Below, in pieces: positions 1 through 6,672 of a stretch of 13,223 bases of DNA (position 1 is its first letter; the number at the start of each line of letters is the position of its first letter). The notes beneath the pieces were generated by a model. It searched no databases, was not told the DNA's origin, and worked only from the letters and a program-made list of their open reading frames with translations. Source of the DNA: an uncultured Chthonomonas sp. (lineage in GTDB: Bacteria > Armatimonadota > Chthonomonadetes > Chthonomonadales > CAJBBX01); the NCBI GenBank assembly GCA_903886985.1, contig CAISOI010000498.1:1-13223 (forward strand). Direction: 5' to 3'. The translations under genes and the position numbers were made by a program.

Positions 1-258
1 ATGACTGTCACTGACGTACGCGGATATGGTCGACAGCGCGGTCGCACAGAGAGATACCGAGGATCGACATACATCGTGAACCTATTGCCTAAGGTGAAGA
101 TTGAGTTCGTAGTGTCGGATGCTCACGCAGAAGAAGCGTTGGAAGTTGTTCTGCATTCAGCACGAACTGGTGAAATAGGCGACGGCAAAGTTTTTGTGAG
201 CAATGTAGAACAGGCAGTTCGCATTCGAACGGGCGAACGTGGCGACGATGCATTATAG
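1..258 (+). CDS. glnB: PII nitrogen regulatory protein, 5'-truncated by window edge
   Basis: This is the C-terminal 85 residues of a PII signal protein, the trimeric sensor of ATP/ADP, 2-oxoglutarate and nitrogen status that controls ammonium transport and assimilation. The ATG at position 1 is not the true start. It aligns with internal Met28 of the 112-residue E. coli GlnB, and 27 + 85 gives exactly the family length, so about 27 codons lie upstream of the window. Visible landmarks are GYGRQRGRTERYRG leading into the T-loop, Tyr24 (equivalent to T-loop Tyr51, the uridylylation site in proteobacteria), LLPKVKIE, the B-loop TGEIGDGKVFV and the C-loop RIRTGE. The stop is TAG at 256-258. GlnB and GlnK cannot be told apart here; an upstream amtB would favour GlnK. 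Family identification is secure, the symbol less so. Confidence 0.95.
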   Translation: MTVTDVRGYGRQRGRTERYRGSTYIVNLLPKVKIEFVVSDAHAEEALEVVLHSARTGEIGDGKVFVSNVEQAVRIRTGERGDDAL

Positions 259-293
259 GTTCCCAGCAAATCTGGAATAGTTTTTGACAAATT

Positions 294-334
294 ACTTTGT
301 TTTACAAAGTGTTGTGGTACAATAAGTTTGTACC
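294..334 (+). promoter_or_regulatory. Promoter/operator with two tandem inverted repeats upstream of cimA
   Basis: Two perfect inverted repeats lie side by side. The first is ACTTTGT (294-300), a 3-nt TTT spacer, then ACAAAGT (304-310). The second is GGTACAA (316-322), a 5-nt spacer, then TTGTACC (328-334). The likely -10, TACAAT at 318-323, is preceded by TGG (315-317), an extended -10 arrangement, and lies inside the second repeat. Transcription should begin near 330, leaving a leader of about 26 nt before the TTG start at 356. A TTGACA at 284-289 is 28 nt upstream of the -10, too far to serve as its -35. Inferred: at least one repeat is an operator, since a protein bound to the second would block RNA polymerase. 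The regulator is unknown. Confidence 0.5.
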
Positions 335-355
335 GCACCGAACTGAGGTGACGGG

Positions 356-1951
356 TTGGGACAACGGATAACAATTTACGATACGACACTGCGGGATGGT
401 TCACAGGGCGAAGGAGTTAACTACTCACTTCAGGACAAAATTCGTATCGCACGCAAATTAGATGAGTTCGGAATGGACTACATCGAAGGCGGCTGGCCCG
501 GCTCCAACCCGAAGGACATAGAATTTTTCGCATTGATGAAAAATGCGAAGCTGAGCTGCTCTAAGCTTGCTGCATTTGGCAGTACGCGCAGACCAGGCAG
601 GAAAGCTAAGGAGGATGAACTCCTTGAGATGTTGGTGCGCGCCGAAACACCGGTCATAACCATTTTTGGCAAGTCATGGGATTTTCAGGTTGAAAAGGTA
701 CTGAAAGTACCCCTCTCTGAAAATATAGAGATGATCGGCGATAGTGTCTCTTTTCTAAAGAAACACACCGGTGAAGTCATTTATGACGCGGAACACTTTT
801 TTGACGGCTATAAACTAAATCCGAAATACGCCGTCCAATGTCTGAAAGCTGCCGTAGATGGTGGTGCGTCAATATTGGTTCTCTGTGATACAAATGGCGG
901 CACTTTGTCTCACGAAGTGGGTCAAATCGTATCAGATTTACGTAAGTTGATTCATGCACCTATCGGCATCCATACGCACGATGATTCCGCTTGCGGTGTA
1001 GCAAATTCTTTGGCGGCGGTGTTAAGCGGTGCAGTTCAAGTTCAAGGAACGGTAAATGGATATGGGGAGCGATGCGGCAATGCAAATCTCGTTCCGATCA
1101 TCGCCAATTTGCGGCTCAAGATGGGTTTCGAATGCCTGAAACAGGATTCAGTGAGCCATCTGACAGGACTATCGCAGTTTATAGATGAGGTTGCAAACCT
1201 CTCACCAAATACGCGGACTGCATTTGTCGGCAGAAGTGCTTTTGCCCACAAGGCAGGTGTGCACGTAGACTCGATCATGAAGCACAAGTCGACGTACGAA
1301 CACATCGACCCGGAGGCAGTTGGCAACACAAGACGTATGTTGGTCTCGGAGTTGTCGGGCGGCAGCACTATTGTTAGCAAGGCATCAAAGCATCTAATCG
1401 ATCTGAATAAGAAGTCGCCACAGACGCGCACACTTTTGAAAAAGATTGCCGAAATGGAGCATAACGGCTACTCGTTCGAAAGTGCCGAAGCATCCTTTGA
1501 GCTGTTGATGATGAAGGCTGTAGGTTCGTTCAAACAGATGTTTGACCTGACCGGGTTCCGAGTTATTGTGGAGCAGCGTGGCAGTGGTGAACCAATCACA
1601 GAAGCCACCGTCAAAGTGTGTGTTAATGGCGAGGAGCGACTGACTGTCGCGGAAGGTGATGGACCAGTCCATGCGCTAGACTCCGCTCTCCGAAAGGCAC
1701 TCATTGAGTTCTTCCCGGAGCTTGCAGAGATAAAATTGACGGACTTCAAGGTGCGGGTCGTTAACGTCCGAGAAGGTACTGCGGCGAGAGTTCGAACGGT
1801 GGTAACTTCGACCGATGGGGACGACACATGGAGTACCGTCGGAGTAAGTACCAATATGATCGAAGCGAGTTGGCATGCACTTGCAGATGGAGTTCTCTAT
1901 GGACTACTGCGCAATGCATTGAGCCAACATTCGGAAACAGATGCCGGCTAG
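356..1951 (+). CDS. cimA: (R)-citramalate synthase
   Basis: This 531-residue enzyme condenses acetyl-CoA with pyruvate to (R)-citramalate, opening the threonine-independent route to 2-oxobutyrate and isoleucine. It belongs to the LeuA/homocitrate synthase DRE-TIM family. The N-terminal barrel shows YDTTLRDGSQ (8-17, with catalytic Arg13 and metal-binding Asp14), GWPGSNPKD (46-54), IHTHDD (205-210, metal ligands His206 and His208) and NGYGERCGNAN (234-244). The C-terminal part from about residue 380 is the LeuA-type regulatory domain, where isoleucine usually inhibits. Length and the GGWPGSNPKD signature favour CimA over 2-isopropylmalate synthase. The start is a TTG with GAGGTG at 345-350, 5 nt upstream; no nearby ATG keeps the DTTLRDG motif near the N-terminus. 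ispH follows after 55 nt and may be co-transcribed. Confidence 0.93.
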   Translation: MGQRITIYDTTLRDGSQGEGVNYSLQDKIRIARKLDEFGMDYIEGGWPGSNPKDIEFFALMKNAKLSCSKLAAFGSTRRPGRKAKEDELLEMLVRAETPVITIFGKSWDFQVEKVLKVPLSENIEMIGDSVSFLKKHTGEVIYDAEHFFDGYKLNPKYAVQCLKAAVDGGASILVLCDTNGGTLSHEVGQIVSDLRKLIHAPIGIHTHDDSACGVANSLAAVLSGAVQVQGTVNGYGERCGNANLVPIIANLRLKMGFECLKQDSVSHLTGLSQFIDEVANLSPNTRTAFVGRSAFAHKAGVHVDSIMKHKSTYEHIDPEAVGNTRRMLVSELSGGSTIVSKASKHLIDLNKKSPQTRTLLKKIAEMEHNGYSFESAEASFELLMMKAVGSFKQMFDLTGFRVIVEQRGSGEPITEATVKVCVNGEERLTVAEGDGPVHALDSALRKALIEFFPELAEIKLTDFKVRVVNVREGTAARVRTVVTSTDGDDTWSTVGVSTNMIEASWHALADGVLYGLLRNALSQHSETDAG

Positions 1952-1987
1952 GCAGCGATTTTCAAGGACTTTCGCAATCTGCCGGCA
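1942..1987 (+). repeat. Long-loop inverted repeat between cimA stop and ispH
   Basis: TGCCGGC at 1942-1948, overlapping the last codons of cimA, is the exact reverse complement of GCCGGCA at 1981-1987. The 7-bp stem would enclose a 32-nt loop. The right arm ends 2 nt before the ispH ribosome binding site AGGAAAGG (1990-1997). It could form a leader structure, but with such a long loop and self-complementary arms (TGCCGGCA is itself a palindrome) chance is a real possibility. No U-tract follows, so it is not an intrinsic terminator. Confidence 0.2.
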
Positions 1988-2006
1988 ATAGGAAAGGCAG
2001 ATTGAG

Positions 2007-2948
2007 ATGCGGAAAGTGATTGTTGCAAAAGCGGCTGGTTTTTGTTATGGAGTGCAGCGTGCCGTCGATATGGCGTTGGAAGCGCGACGCTCATCCGATG
2101 GCAAGATAACGTCCCTGGGACCGATCGTACACAATAATCAGGTCGCCTCTAAGCTGCTTGCAGAAGGTGTAGAAGCTGCTTCTGATCTCGGCAGTATTCG
2201 TGAAGGTTCTGTAATTCTCTCCGCTCATGGGGTTCCCCCATCCACCGTTAAACAGGCTCAAAGTCAAGGTTTACGCGTTTTGAATGTCACCTGTCCATTT
2301 GTCACGCGTGTACACCGCACCGCCTGCCAGCTCATTGATCAGGGATACCAACTTCTGCTGCTTGGCGAAGCAAATCATACCGAGGTTCGAGGAATTGTCG
2401 GCGCGGTCAATGGAAATGTCACCGTGATCGGCGGAGTGGAGGAGCTTAAAAGCGTCCGGCTCTCTCGCAAGGTGGGCATAGTCACCCAGACAACCCAGAA
2501 AGCAGAAGATTTTGCCGCAGTTGTCGCTGAGATCAGTAAGACCGTATTCGATCTTCGAGCCTTCAACACGATCTGTAATGCCACCGATGAACTCCAACAG
2601 GCTGCCATCGAGATGGCAAAGCAAGTCGAAGTGGCAATTGTCGTGGGGGGTAAGCAAAGTGCGAATACCGCTCGCCTGCGTTTGATTTGCGAAGAAGCGG
2701 GCACTCCGGCTTATCATGTCGAAACTGCGGCAGAGATCGAAGATTCATGGATTGCGGAAGCTAATACCGTAGGAGTTACTGCTGGCGCCTCCACGCCCGA
2801 TTGGTTGATCGAAGAGGTTGTTAAACGTCTGAATTATGGTCAACTGCCATCAGACTTCAAAATCCATCATCCTGACGAGTCGACCATGACGAAGTTTTTC
2901 GGTTCAACAGCCAATAAGGGCGGTAAAGAATTGGCGTTGGCAGCGTAG
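2007..2948 (+). CDS. ispH: 4-hydroxy-3-methylbut-2-enyl diphosphate reductase
   Basis: IspH (LytB) is a cytoplasmic iron-sulfur enzyme that reduces HMBPP to IPP and DMAPP in the last step of the MEP isoprenoid pathway. The 313-residue length is normal. The three cluster-binding cysteines are present: Cys13 in AGFCYGV, Cys96 in VTCPFV and Cys190 in TICNAT. Substrate-binding landmarks are His42 (VHNN), His74 (SAHGVPP), His124 and catalytic Glu126 (NHTEV), QTT (161-163), VGGKQSANT (213-221) and TAGASTPDW (258-266). The ATG has AGGAAAGG at 1990-1997, 9 nt upstream. The product would feed synthesis of the menaquinone side chain and other prenyl lipids. The C-terminal 30 residues past the family core are low-conservation tail. 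No terminator is visible after the stop. Confidence 0.97.
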   Translation: MRKVIVAKAAGFCYGVQRAVDMALEARRSSDGKITSLGPIVHNNQVASKLLAEGVEAASDLGSIREGSVILSAHGVPPSTVKQAQSQGLRVLNVTCPFVTRVHRTACQLIDQGYQLLLLGEANHTEVRGIVGAVNGNVTVIGGVEELKSVRLSRKVGIVTQTTQKAEDFAAVVAEISKTVFDLRAFNTICNATDELQQAAIEMAKQVEVAIVVGGKQSANTARLRLICEEAGTPAYHVETAAEIEDSWIAEANTVGVTAGASTPDWLIEEVVKRLNYGQLPSDFKIHHPDESTMTKFFGSTANKGGKELALAA

Positions 2949-3344
2949 TCGACCGATCGCGAATATAAGTGGATTTAAAATCGCGACATCCTTGTGGGCA
3001 GCCCTCTCATTCAACTCAGTTTGCGATACAAGCGTACAGATAACTACCGCCACCTTTTTTCACCAAACTGGACACAATGTTCTTCATTGCAGGATACCCT
3101 TCTTTGTTGATGAAGAGGGTGTAATCAAGGATACGCTGGAAGCCGGGACCGATTAGTTAGTAAGGAAAAACTGACGTCCAGATAGATCAATTGTGAAATC
3201 TGAACCTGGTAACTATTAAGGGCGTTCCATTAGAACTAGCACGCCTGACTACCTGTATTTTTCTAACATTGACTCAATGCTTCACGTCGCGCTCCGCACG
3301 AAGTTCGACAGCACCTCATCGCGGGCAGGTACAATAGACCTGTT
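2949..3344. other. 396-nt gap without a convincing gene
   Basis: No open frame here has a start codon, ribosome binding site and credible protein. On the minus strand, 3156 down to 3016 is open for 46 codons ending in TGA and would read ...GPGFQRILDYTLF... and end ...YLYACIAN. It has no start codon near its 5' end and a stop immediately upstream, so at best it is the decayed 3' end of a lost gene. TCGCGA occurs twice (2957-2962 and 2981-2986). The right end holds the promoter of the DUF512 gene. I see no tRNA, riboswitch or terminator. Confidence 0.6.
3326..3342 (+). promoter_or_regulatory. Extended -10-like promoter for a leaderless DUF512 transcript
   Basis: TACAAT at 3330-3335 lies in GGTACAATAGACC and inside a perfect inverted repeat, CAGGT (3326-3330), a 7-nt spacer, ACCTG (3338-3342). 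The best -35 candidate is TCGACA at 3305-3310 (five of six matches to TTGACA) with a long 19-nt spacer. Transcription would be expected to start near 3342, only about 3 nt before the ATG at 3345, and there is no purine-rich ribosome binding site. The transcript is therefore predicted to be essentially leaderless. Confidence 0.55.
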
Positions 3345-4757
3345 ATGTCAGAACTCATAGTTAAAAATCCGCCAAACGCCCTCTCCGTTTCACATGTTGA
3401 GCCCGAGAGTGCTGCGGACCGCGCGGGATTCCTTGTTGGTGATCTTCTTAGAGAGATCAACGGCAAGGCTATCCTCGATATATTGGACTACCAGTTCCAC
3501 TCCTCCGATGACAAATTAGACTGTCGCGTGGAGCGAGACGGGACCAATAAGCGCCTCGTCGTTCGCAAATACGATGATGAAGACACAGGTCTGATGTTTA
3601 CAACCGACCTCGGCGATAAGATCCACACATGCAACAACAAGTGTGTATTCTGCTTCATCCACCAGATGCCGAAGAAGATGCGCAAGACCCTATATCTGAT
3701 GGACGATGACTTTCGCCTCTCGTTCATGCATGGTAATTACGTAACGCTGACCAACGTCAGTGACGCGGAATTTCAAAGAATTATTGATCAGAAGTTGTCG
3801 CCATTGTATGTCTCAGTACATGCCACAGACCCAGAGTTGCGCGGCATATTACTGGGCAAGAAGCTGCCTGCGCCAATTTTGCCTCAAATCAGGACCCTCG
3901 CAGATAATCGAATCGGGGTACATGCACAGATAGTGCTATGCCCGACCCTCAATGACGGCGAGGCGCTGAAAACGACACTTTTGGAACTTGCTGAAGAACA
4001 TGTTTCGCAATCGGGGAAGCGCGCTGGTGTCGAATCCGCAGCCATTGTGCCTGTTGGGCTTACCAAATTTCGGGAGAGATTACCGAACCTCACGATGGCG
4101 GACCGCGATTATGCACGTGCTATGATCCGTGATATCGATGCCATGGAGAAAGATTTCTTTAAACGCCTGGGAACCCGATTTGCATGGCTTTCTGACGAAT
4201 GGTACTTTCTCGCTGATTTGCCAATTCCGAACAATTCCCACTATGAAGAGTTCCCGCAGCTTGAGGACGGTATCGGAACTGTACGGCTTTTCCTTGAGAA
4301 TGCCAAGTCCTTCCATAAGAGACTTCCAACCGTTTCCAAAGAGCGCGTCAGTGCAACATTGATAACATCAGAACTGCCGGCGGGGATTGTGACCGATTTT
4401 GCCAATCGGCTCAACCAAATCGAAAATGTGGACATCAATGTCTGTGTGGTGAAGAACGATTTTTTTGGTGGCGGAATTAATATCGCTGGATTGATCACTG
4501 CGACAGATATTAAATCTCAACTCGAAAATTTTCCCGCTCACGAGACTATCTACATTCCGAACATCTGTCTGCGAGACGACAATCTCTTCCTGGATGACTA
4601 TACCATCGAGGGACTTCGCAGTGAAACGGGCTTAGACTTGAGAGTTATAGGAACAAAACCGAGGGACCTTGTCACTGCATTGGGATTAATGCCGCCGGAA
4701 AACAGGCGGCGCAGTTTCGGCGGTGCATCGTGGGTTGTAGAAGATTCAGCCTCCTAA
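3345..4757 (+). CDS. DUF512 family PDZ/radical-SAM iron-sulfur protein
   Basis: This 470-residue protein matches the DUF512 family, whose biochemical function is not established. Domains in order: an N-terminal PDZ-like segment (about 3-75, VEPESAADRAGFLVGDLLREING), a radical-SAM region with the cluster motif CNNKCVFC (Cys96, Cys100, Cys103), and the C-terminal DUF512 domain from about residue 220, with NDFFGGGINIAGLITATDI near its end. No signal peptide or membrane segment is visible, so it should be cytoplasmic. The ATG fits the PDZ start, and an upstream start is ruled out by the promoter position. The 3' end overlaps the convergent nanE by 4 bp (CTAA, 4754-4757). In many Firmicutes this family sits beside the GTPase gene der; here it does not. 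Family assignment is firm, role unknown. Confidence 0.92.
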   Translation: MSELIVKNPPNALSVSHVEPESAADRAGFLVGDLLREINGKAILDILDYQFHSSDDKLDCRVERDGTNKRLVVRKYDDEDTGLMFTTDLGDKIHTCNNKCVFCFIHQMPKKMRKTLYLMDDDFRLSFMHGNYVTLTNVSDAEFQRIIDQKLSPLYVSVHATDPELRGILLGKKLPAPILPQIRTLADNRIGVHAQIVLCPTLNDGEALKTTLLELAEEHVSQSGKRAGVESAAIVPVGLTKFRERLPNLTMADRDYARAMIRDIDAMEKDFFKRLGTRFAWLSDEWYFLADLPIPNNSHYEEFPQLEDGIGTVRLFLENAKSFHKRLPTVSKERVSATLITSELPAGIVTDFANRLNQIENVDINVCVVKNDFFGGGINIAGLITATDIKSQLENFPAHETIYIPNICLRDDNLFLDDYTIEGLRSETGLDLRVIGTKPRDLVTALGLMPPENRRRSFGGASWVVEDSAS

Positions 4758-5467
4758 CCCGCCATTGCCGAGATATACTGTTCGGTAATCCATTGCGGAG
4801 CGGTAATCGCAGTACCCACCACTACAGCAAAAGCACCTGCGTTTAACGCCTCTTTTGCCTCTGCAGGTGACTTGATCCTCCCTTCACAAATGATCGGAGT
4901 ATCTGGAATTATAATCGCCAGCCTTGCGACAAGAGCTATGTCGGGACGTGTTTTGACCACCTTTTGCGTCTGTTCGGTGTATCCGCTCATAGTCGTACCC
5001 ACAAAATCTGCGCCTGCATTTGCAGCGTCGATTCCCTCTTCGAAGGTGGCAACATCTGCCATAACCATTATTCCGGGTAGTTCACCGTGTATTCGTCTGC
5101 AAAGGTCTTCAAAGTTTTCAGGTCCCGGGCGGTCTCGATGCGTGGCGTCGAGCGCGATTATGTTTGCACCGGCGTTGTACACTTCCAATACGTCTCGCCA
5201 TTCCGGTGTGATATAGACCGGGTATCCTGGTACTTCGCGCTTCTTTAAACCAATAATTGGCACCGTTACTTTCTGACGAATTGCAGCAATATTCACACCA
5301 TGGTTGGCGCGAATGCCGACCGCCCCACCTGCCACCGCTGTTTGAGCAATGGCGGCAAGGATTTCCGGGTTATTTAGCGGAGTATTGGGCGCAGCCTGGC
5401 AGGAAACGATGAGTTTCCCGCGCCAATCGGCATAAGTTGTGTGTGCTTTTGCTGTATCAGAAATCAT
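4754..5467 (-). CDS. nanE: N-acetylmannosamine-6-phosphate 2-epimerase
   Basis: NanE is a cytoplasmic TIM-barrel enzyme interconverting ManNAc-6-P and GlcNAc-6-P in sialic acid and amino-sugar catabolism. The 237-residue length is typical. Family landmarks: LIVSCQA (19-25), GIRANHG (51-57), IIGLKKRE (71-78, with the catalytic lysine Lys75), YITPEW (85-90), LDATHRDRP (106-114), MADVATFEEG (136-145), TTMSGYT (158-164), and ICEGRIKSPAEA (193-204, with catalytic Glu195). The ATG is at 5467-5465. Its ribosome binding site AGGAGTG overlaps the stop codon of the upstream kinase, leaving only 9 nt between the genes, so translation is probably coupled. The first 17 residues precede the usual family start. 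No nanA, nagA, nagB or transporter is in the window, so the sugar source is not shown. Confidence 0.95.
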   Translation of the reverse strand: MISDTAKAHTTYADWRGKLIVSCQAAPNTPLNNPEILAAIAQTAVAGGAVGIRANHGVNIAAIRQKVTVPIIGLKKREVPGYPVYITPEWRDVLEVYNAGANIIALDATHRDRPGPENFEDLCRRIHGELPGIMVMADVATFEEGIDAANAGADFVGTTMSGYTEQTQKVVKTRPDIALVARLAIIIPDTPIICEGRIKSPAEAKEALNAGAFAVVVGTAITAPQWITEQYISAMAG

Positions 5468-5476
5468 GGCTCACTC

Positions 5477-6463
5477 CTATTTCTTTAGCGCCGGAAATAG
5501 CCCGGACGATTGTGAGAGGTTAAAGACCACGTCTGGAGAGAGTTCGCCTTCTAATTTTTGAATAGCAAGAAGAACCGATGCGGACGCCGCTGGTATTAGA
5601 GGAGGAGTAACTACAACATTCGGGAAAGTCGATTGAAGTGCCATTTTAAAAGTTTCGAGGACAAAATCTCCAGCTTTCCAGACGCCACCTACAGTTCCAA
5701 CCATGATGGGACCTTCACCAAAATTCAAATTTTGTATGATCGCGGCTGGAAGTCTTGCGAGAGCTAGGCCCGCACGATTCAGAATTGAACCCGCAATTTG
5801 GTCCCCTGCCACCGCTTGACTGCTCACCACCTCGGCGAGTTCGGCTATCTCAACTCGAGCAAGCGAGCCAGAATAGATTAATCGATGTATGTCGTCAAAG
5901 CTCTCGACTTGAAAATGTTGGAGAAATGCGCCTAGCAGTGTTGTATCTGGGATGGAACCATCGAGAGCATAACCTATTGCTCTGAGAGCTTCTACACCAA
6001 TCCAGTACGCGCTGCCTTCATCCCCGAAGAGATATCCCCAGCCGCCGGACCTCGCTTCATTATGTTGGGGATCTCGCCCCATGGCGGCAGAGCCAGTACC
6101 TGCAATAACTCCTATTCCCGCGGAGCCGAGGGATACAGAGGTAAGTGCGATGAGACTATCATGCCCCAACTCCATTTGTGTTGCATCCACTGAGGATCGG
6201 CAAATATTCTCCATCTCCTCGGACCCGCCGGTCATCCCTAAAAATGCATAATCAATGGGTTTTGATCCAACACCTGCTTGTGATCGTGCTTCAGCAATAG
6301 CTGTCCGAAGCGATTGCCGCACCCGCTCTACGCCGCCAGATTCATGGATATGATTTGCGGGACCACCAACACCTACGCCGAGGATGTTTCCCGTAGCGTC
6401 TGCTAAAGCTGCTATCGTAGTGGTCTGCCCGCCGTCGATGCCTAAAACAAGTTTGGAGTTCAA
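5477..6463 (-). CDS. BadF/BadG-type ATPase, probable N-acetyl amino-sugar kinase
   Basis: This 328-residue protein has the ASKHA fold of the BadF/BadG/BcrA ATPase family, which includes N-acetylglucosamine kinases and the MurNAc/GlcNAc kinase MurK. The phosphate-1 loop is GIDGGQTTT (8-16). His101-Asp102 fits the HD motif carrying the catalytic base. AGTGSAAMGRD (121-131) is the phosphate-2/adenosine region, and GGWGYLFGDEGSAYWIG (140-156) is the sugar-kinase signature. It is the first gene of an operon with nanE, so the likely product is ManNAc-6-P or GlcNAc-6-P. This substrate call is inference from context; ManNAc kinases are usually of the ROK family. The start is TTG at 6463-6461 with only a weak purine stretch upstream, chosen because LVLGIDGG follows at the expected distance. 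The protein is cytoplasmic. Confidence 0.85.
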   Translation of the reverse strand: MNSKLVLGIDGGQTTTIAALADATGNILGVGVGGPANHIHESGGVERVRQSLRTAIAEARSQAGVGSKPIDYAFLGMTGGSEEMENICRSSVDATQMELGHDSLIALTSVSLGSAGIGVIAGTGSAAMGRDPQHNEARSGGWGYLFGDEGSAYWIGVEALRAIGYALDGSIPDTTLLGAFLQHFQVESFDDIHRLIYSGSLARVEIAELAEVVSSQAVAGDQIAGSILNRAGLALARLPAAIIQNLNFGEGPIMVGTVGGVWKAGDFVLETFKMALQSTFPNVVVTPPLIPAASASVLLAIQKLEGELSPDVVFNLSQSSGLFPALKK

Positions 6464-6502
6464 ATTTGGTTTCCGTAGTCACAAGTTGCGACAGTTTGAG
6501 TT

Positions 6503-6508
6503 ATTATA
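6503..6508 (-). promoter_or_regulatory. Candidate -10 of the kinase-nanE operon
   Basis: ATTATA on the plus strand reads TATAAT on the minus strand, a perfect -10. It lies about 40 bp upstream of the kinase TTG, which would give a leader of roughly 30 nt. No good -35 is found at the expected distance; that position falls in the left arm of the inverted repeat at 6525-6544, suggesting either an activator-dependent promoter or a different -10. Confidence 0.4.
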
Positions 6509-6524
6509 TGAGTGTATGAACAAT

Positions 6525-6544
6525 TCACGCTCCGTTGAGCGTGA
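6525..6544. repeat. Perfect inverted repeat in divergent promoter region, likely operator
   Basis: TCACGCTC (6525-6532), a 4-nt CGTT spacer and GAGCGTGA (6537-6544) form a perfect 8-bp-arm inverted repeat. It lies between the outward-facing kinase-nanE and zinc-ribbon gene promoters. The right arm overlaps the plus-strand -35, TTGAGC (6535-6540), and the left arm covers the expected minus-strand -35 position. No U-run follows, so it is not an intrinsic terminator. A dimeric regulator bound here could control both directions; its identity is unknown. Confidence 0.5.
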
Positions 6545-6562
6545 GATAAGTTCTGGTATAAT
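6535..6562 (+). promoter_or_regulatory. Promoter of the zinc-ribbon gene
   Basis: TTGAGC (6535-6540), a 16-nt spacer and TATAAT (6557-6562), with TGG at 6554-6556 forming an extended -10, make this the strongest sigma-70-like promoter in the window. The core GGTATAATTTACC matches the pattern before the DUF512 and mqnE genes. The start would be near 6569, giving a leader of about 100 nt before the ATG at 6673. In that leader TCCGG (6603-6607) and CCGGA (6621-6625) could pair. Confidence 0.65.
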
Positions 6563-6672
6563 TTACCCATAACGTACCCCAAAGATGTTCCTATCGACCT
6601 CGTCCGGACAGCGTGAAGGACCGGAAGCGCATCCATGAAAAGCATGCCGTTAACGAGGAGGCAAACGGAAAT

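Noticed and set aside
1..258. ATG at position 1 as the real start of the PII gene
   Set aside because: It aligns with internal Met28 of GlnB, and the missing 27 residues complete the family length; the gene begins before the window.
284..289. TTGACA as the -35 of the cimA promoter
   Set aside because: It is 28 nt from the TACAAT, and no acceptable -10 lies 16-18 nt downstream.
2957..2986. Paired TCGCGA sites after ispH as an operator
   Set aside because: The 6-bp palindromes are short and separated by 18 nt, with no promoter between them; chance is enough to explain them.
5477..6463. BadF-type kinase apparently lacking its catalytic aspartate after comparison with human GlcNAc kinase
   Set aside because: Realigning to bacterial BadF kinases places His101-Asp102 at the HD motif, so the catalytic base is present.
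6613..6672. Longer zinc-ribbon protein starting at GTG 6613
   Set aside because: There is no ribosome binding site, whereas AGGAGG precedes the ATG at 6673 at usable spacing.
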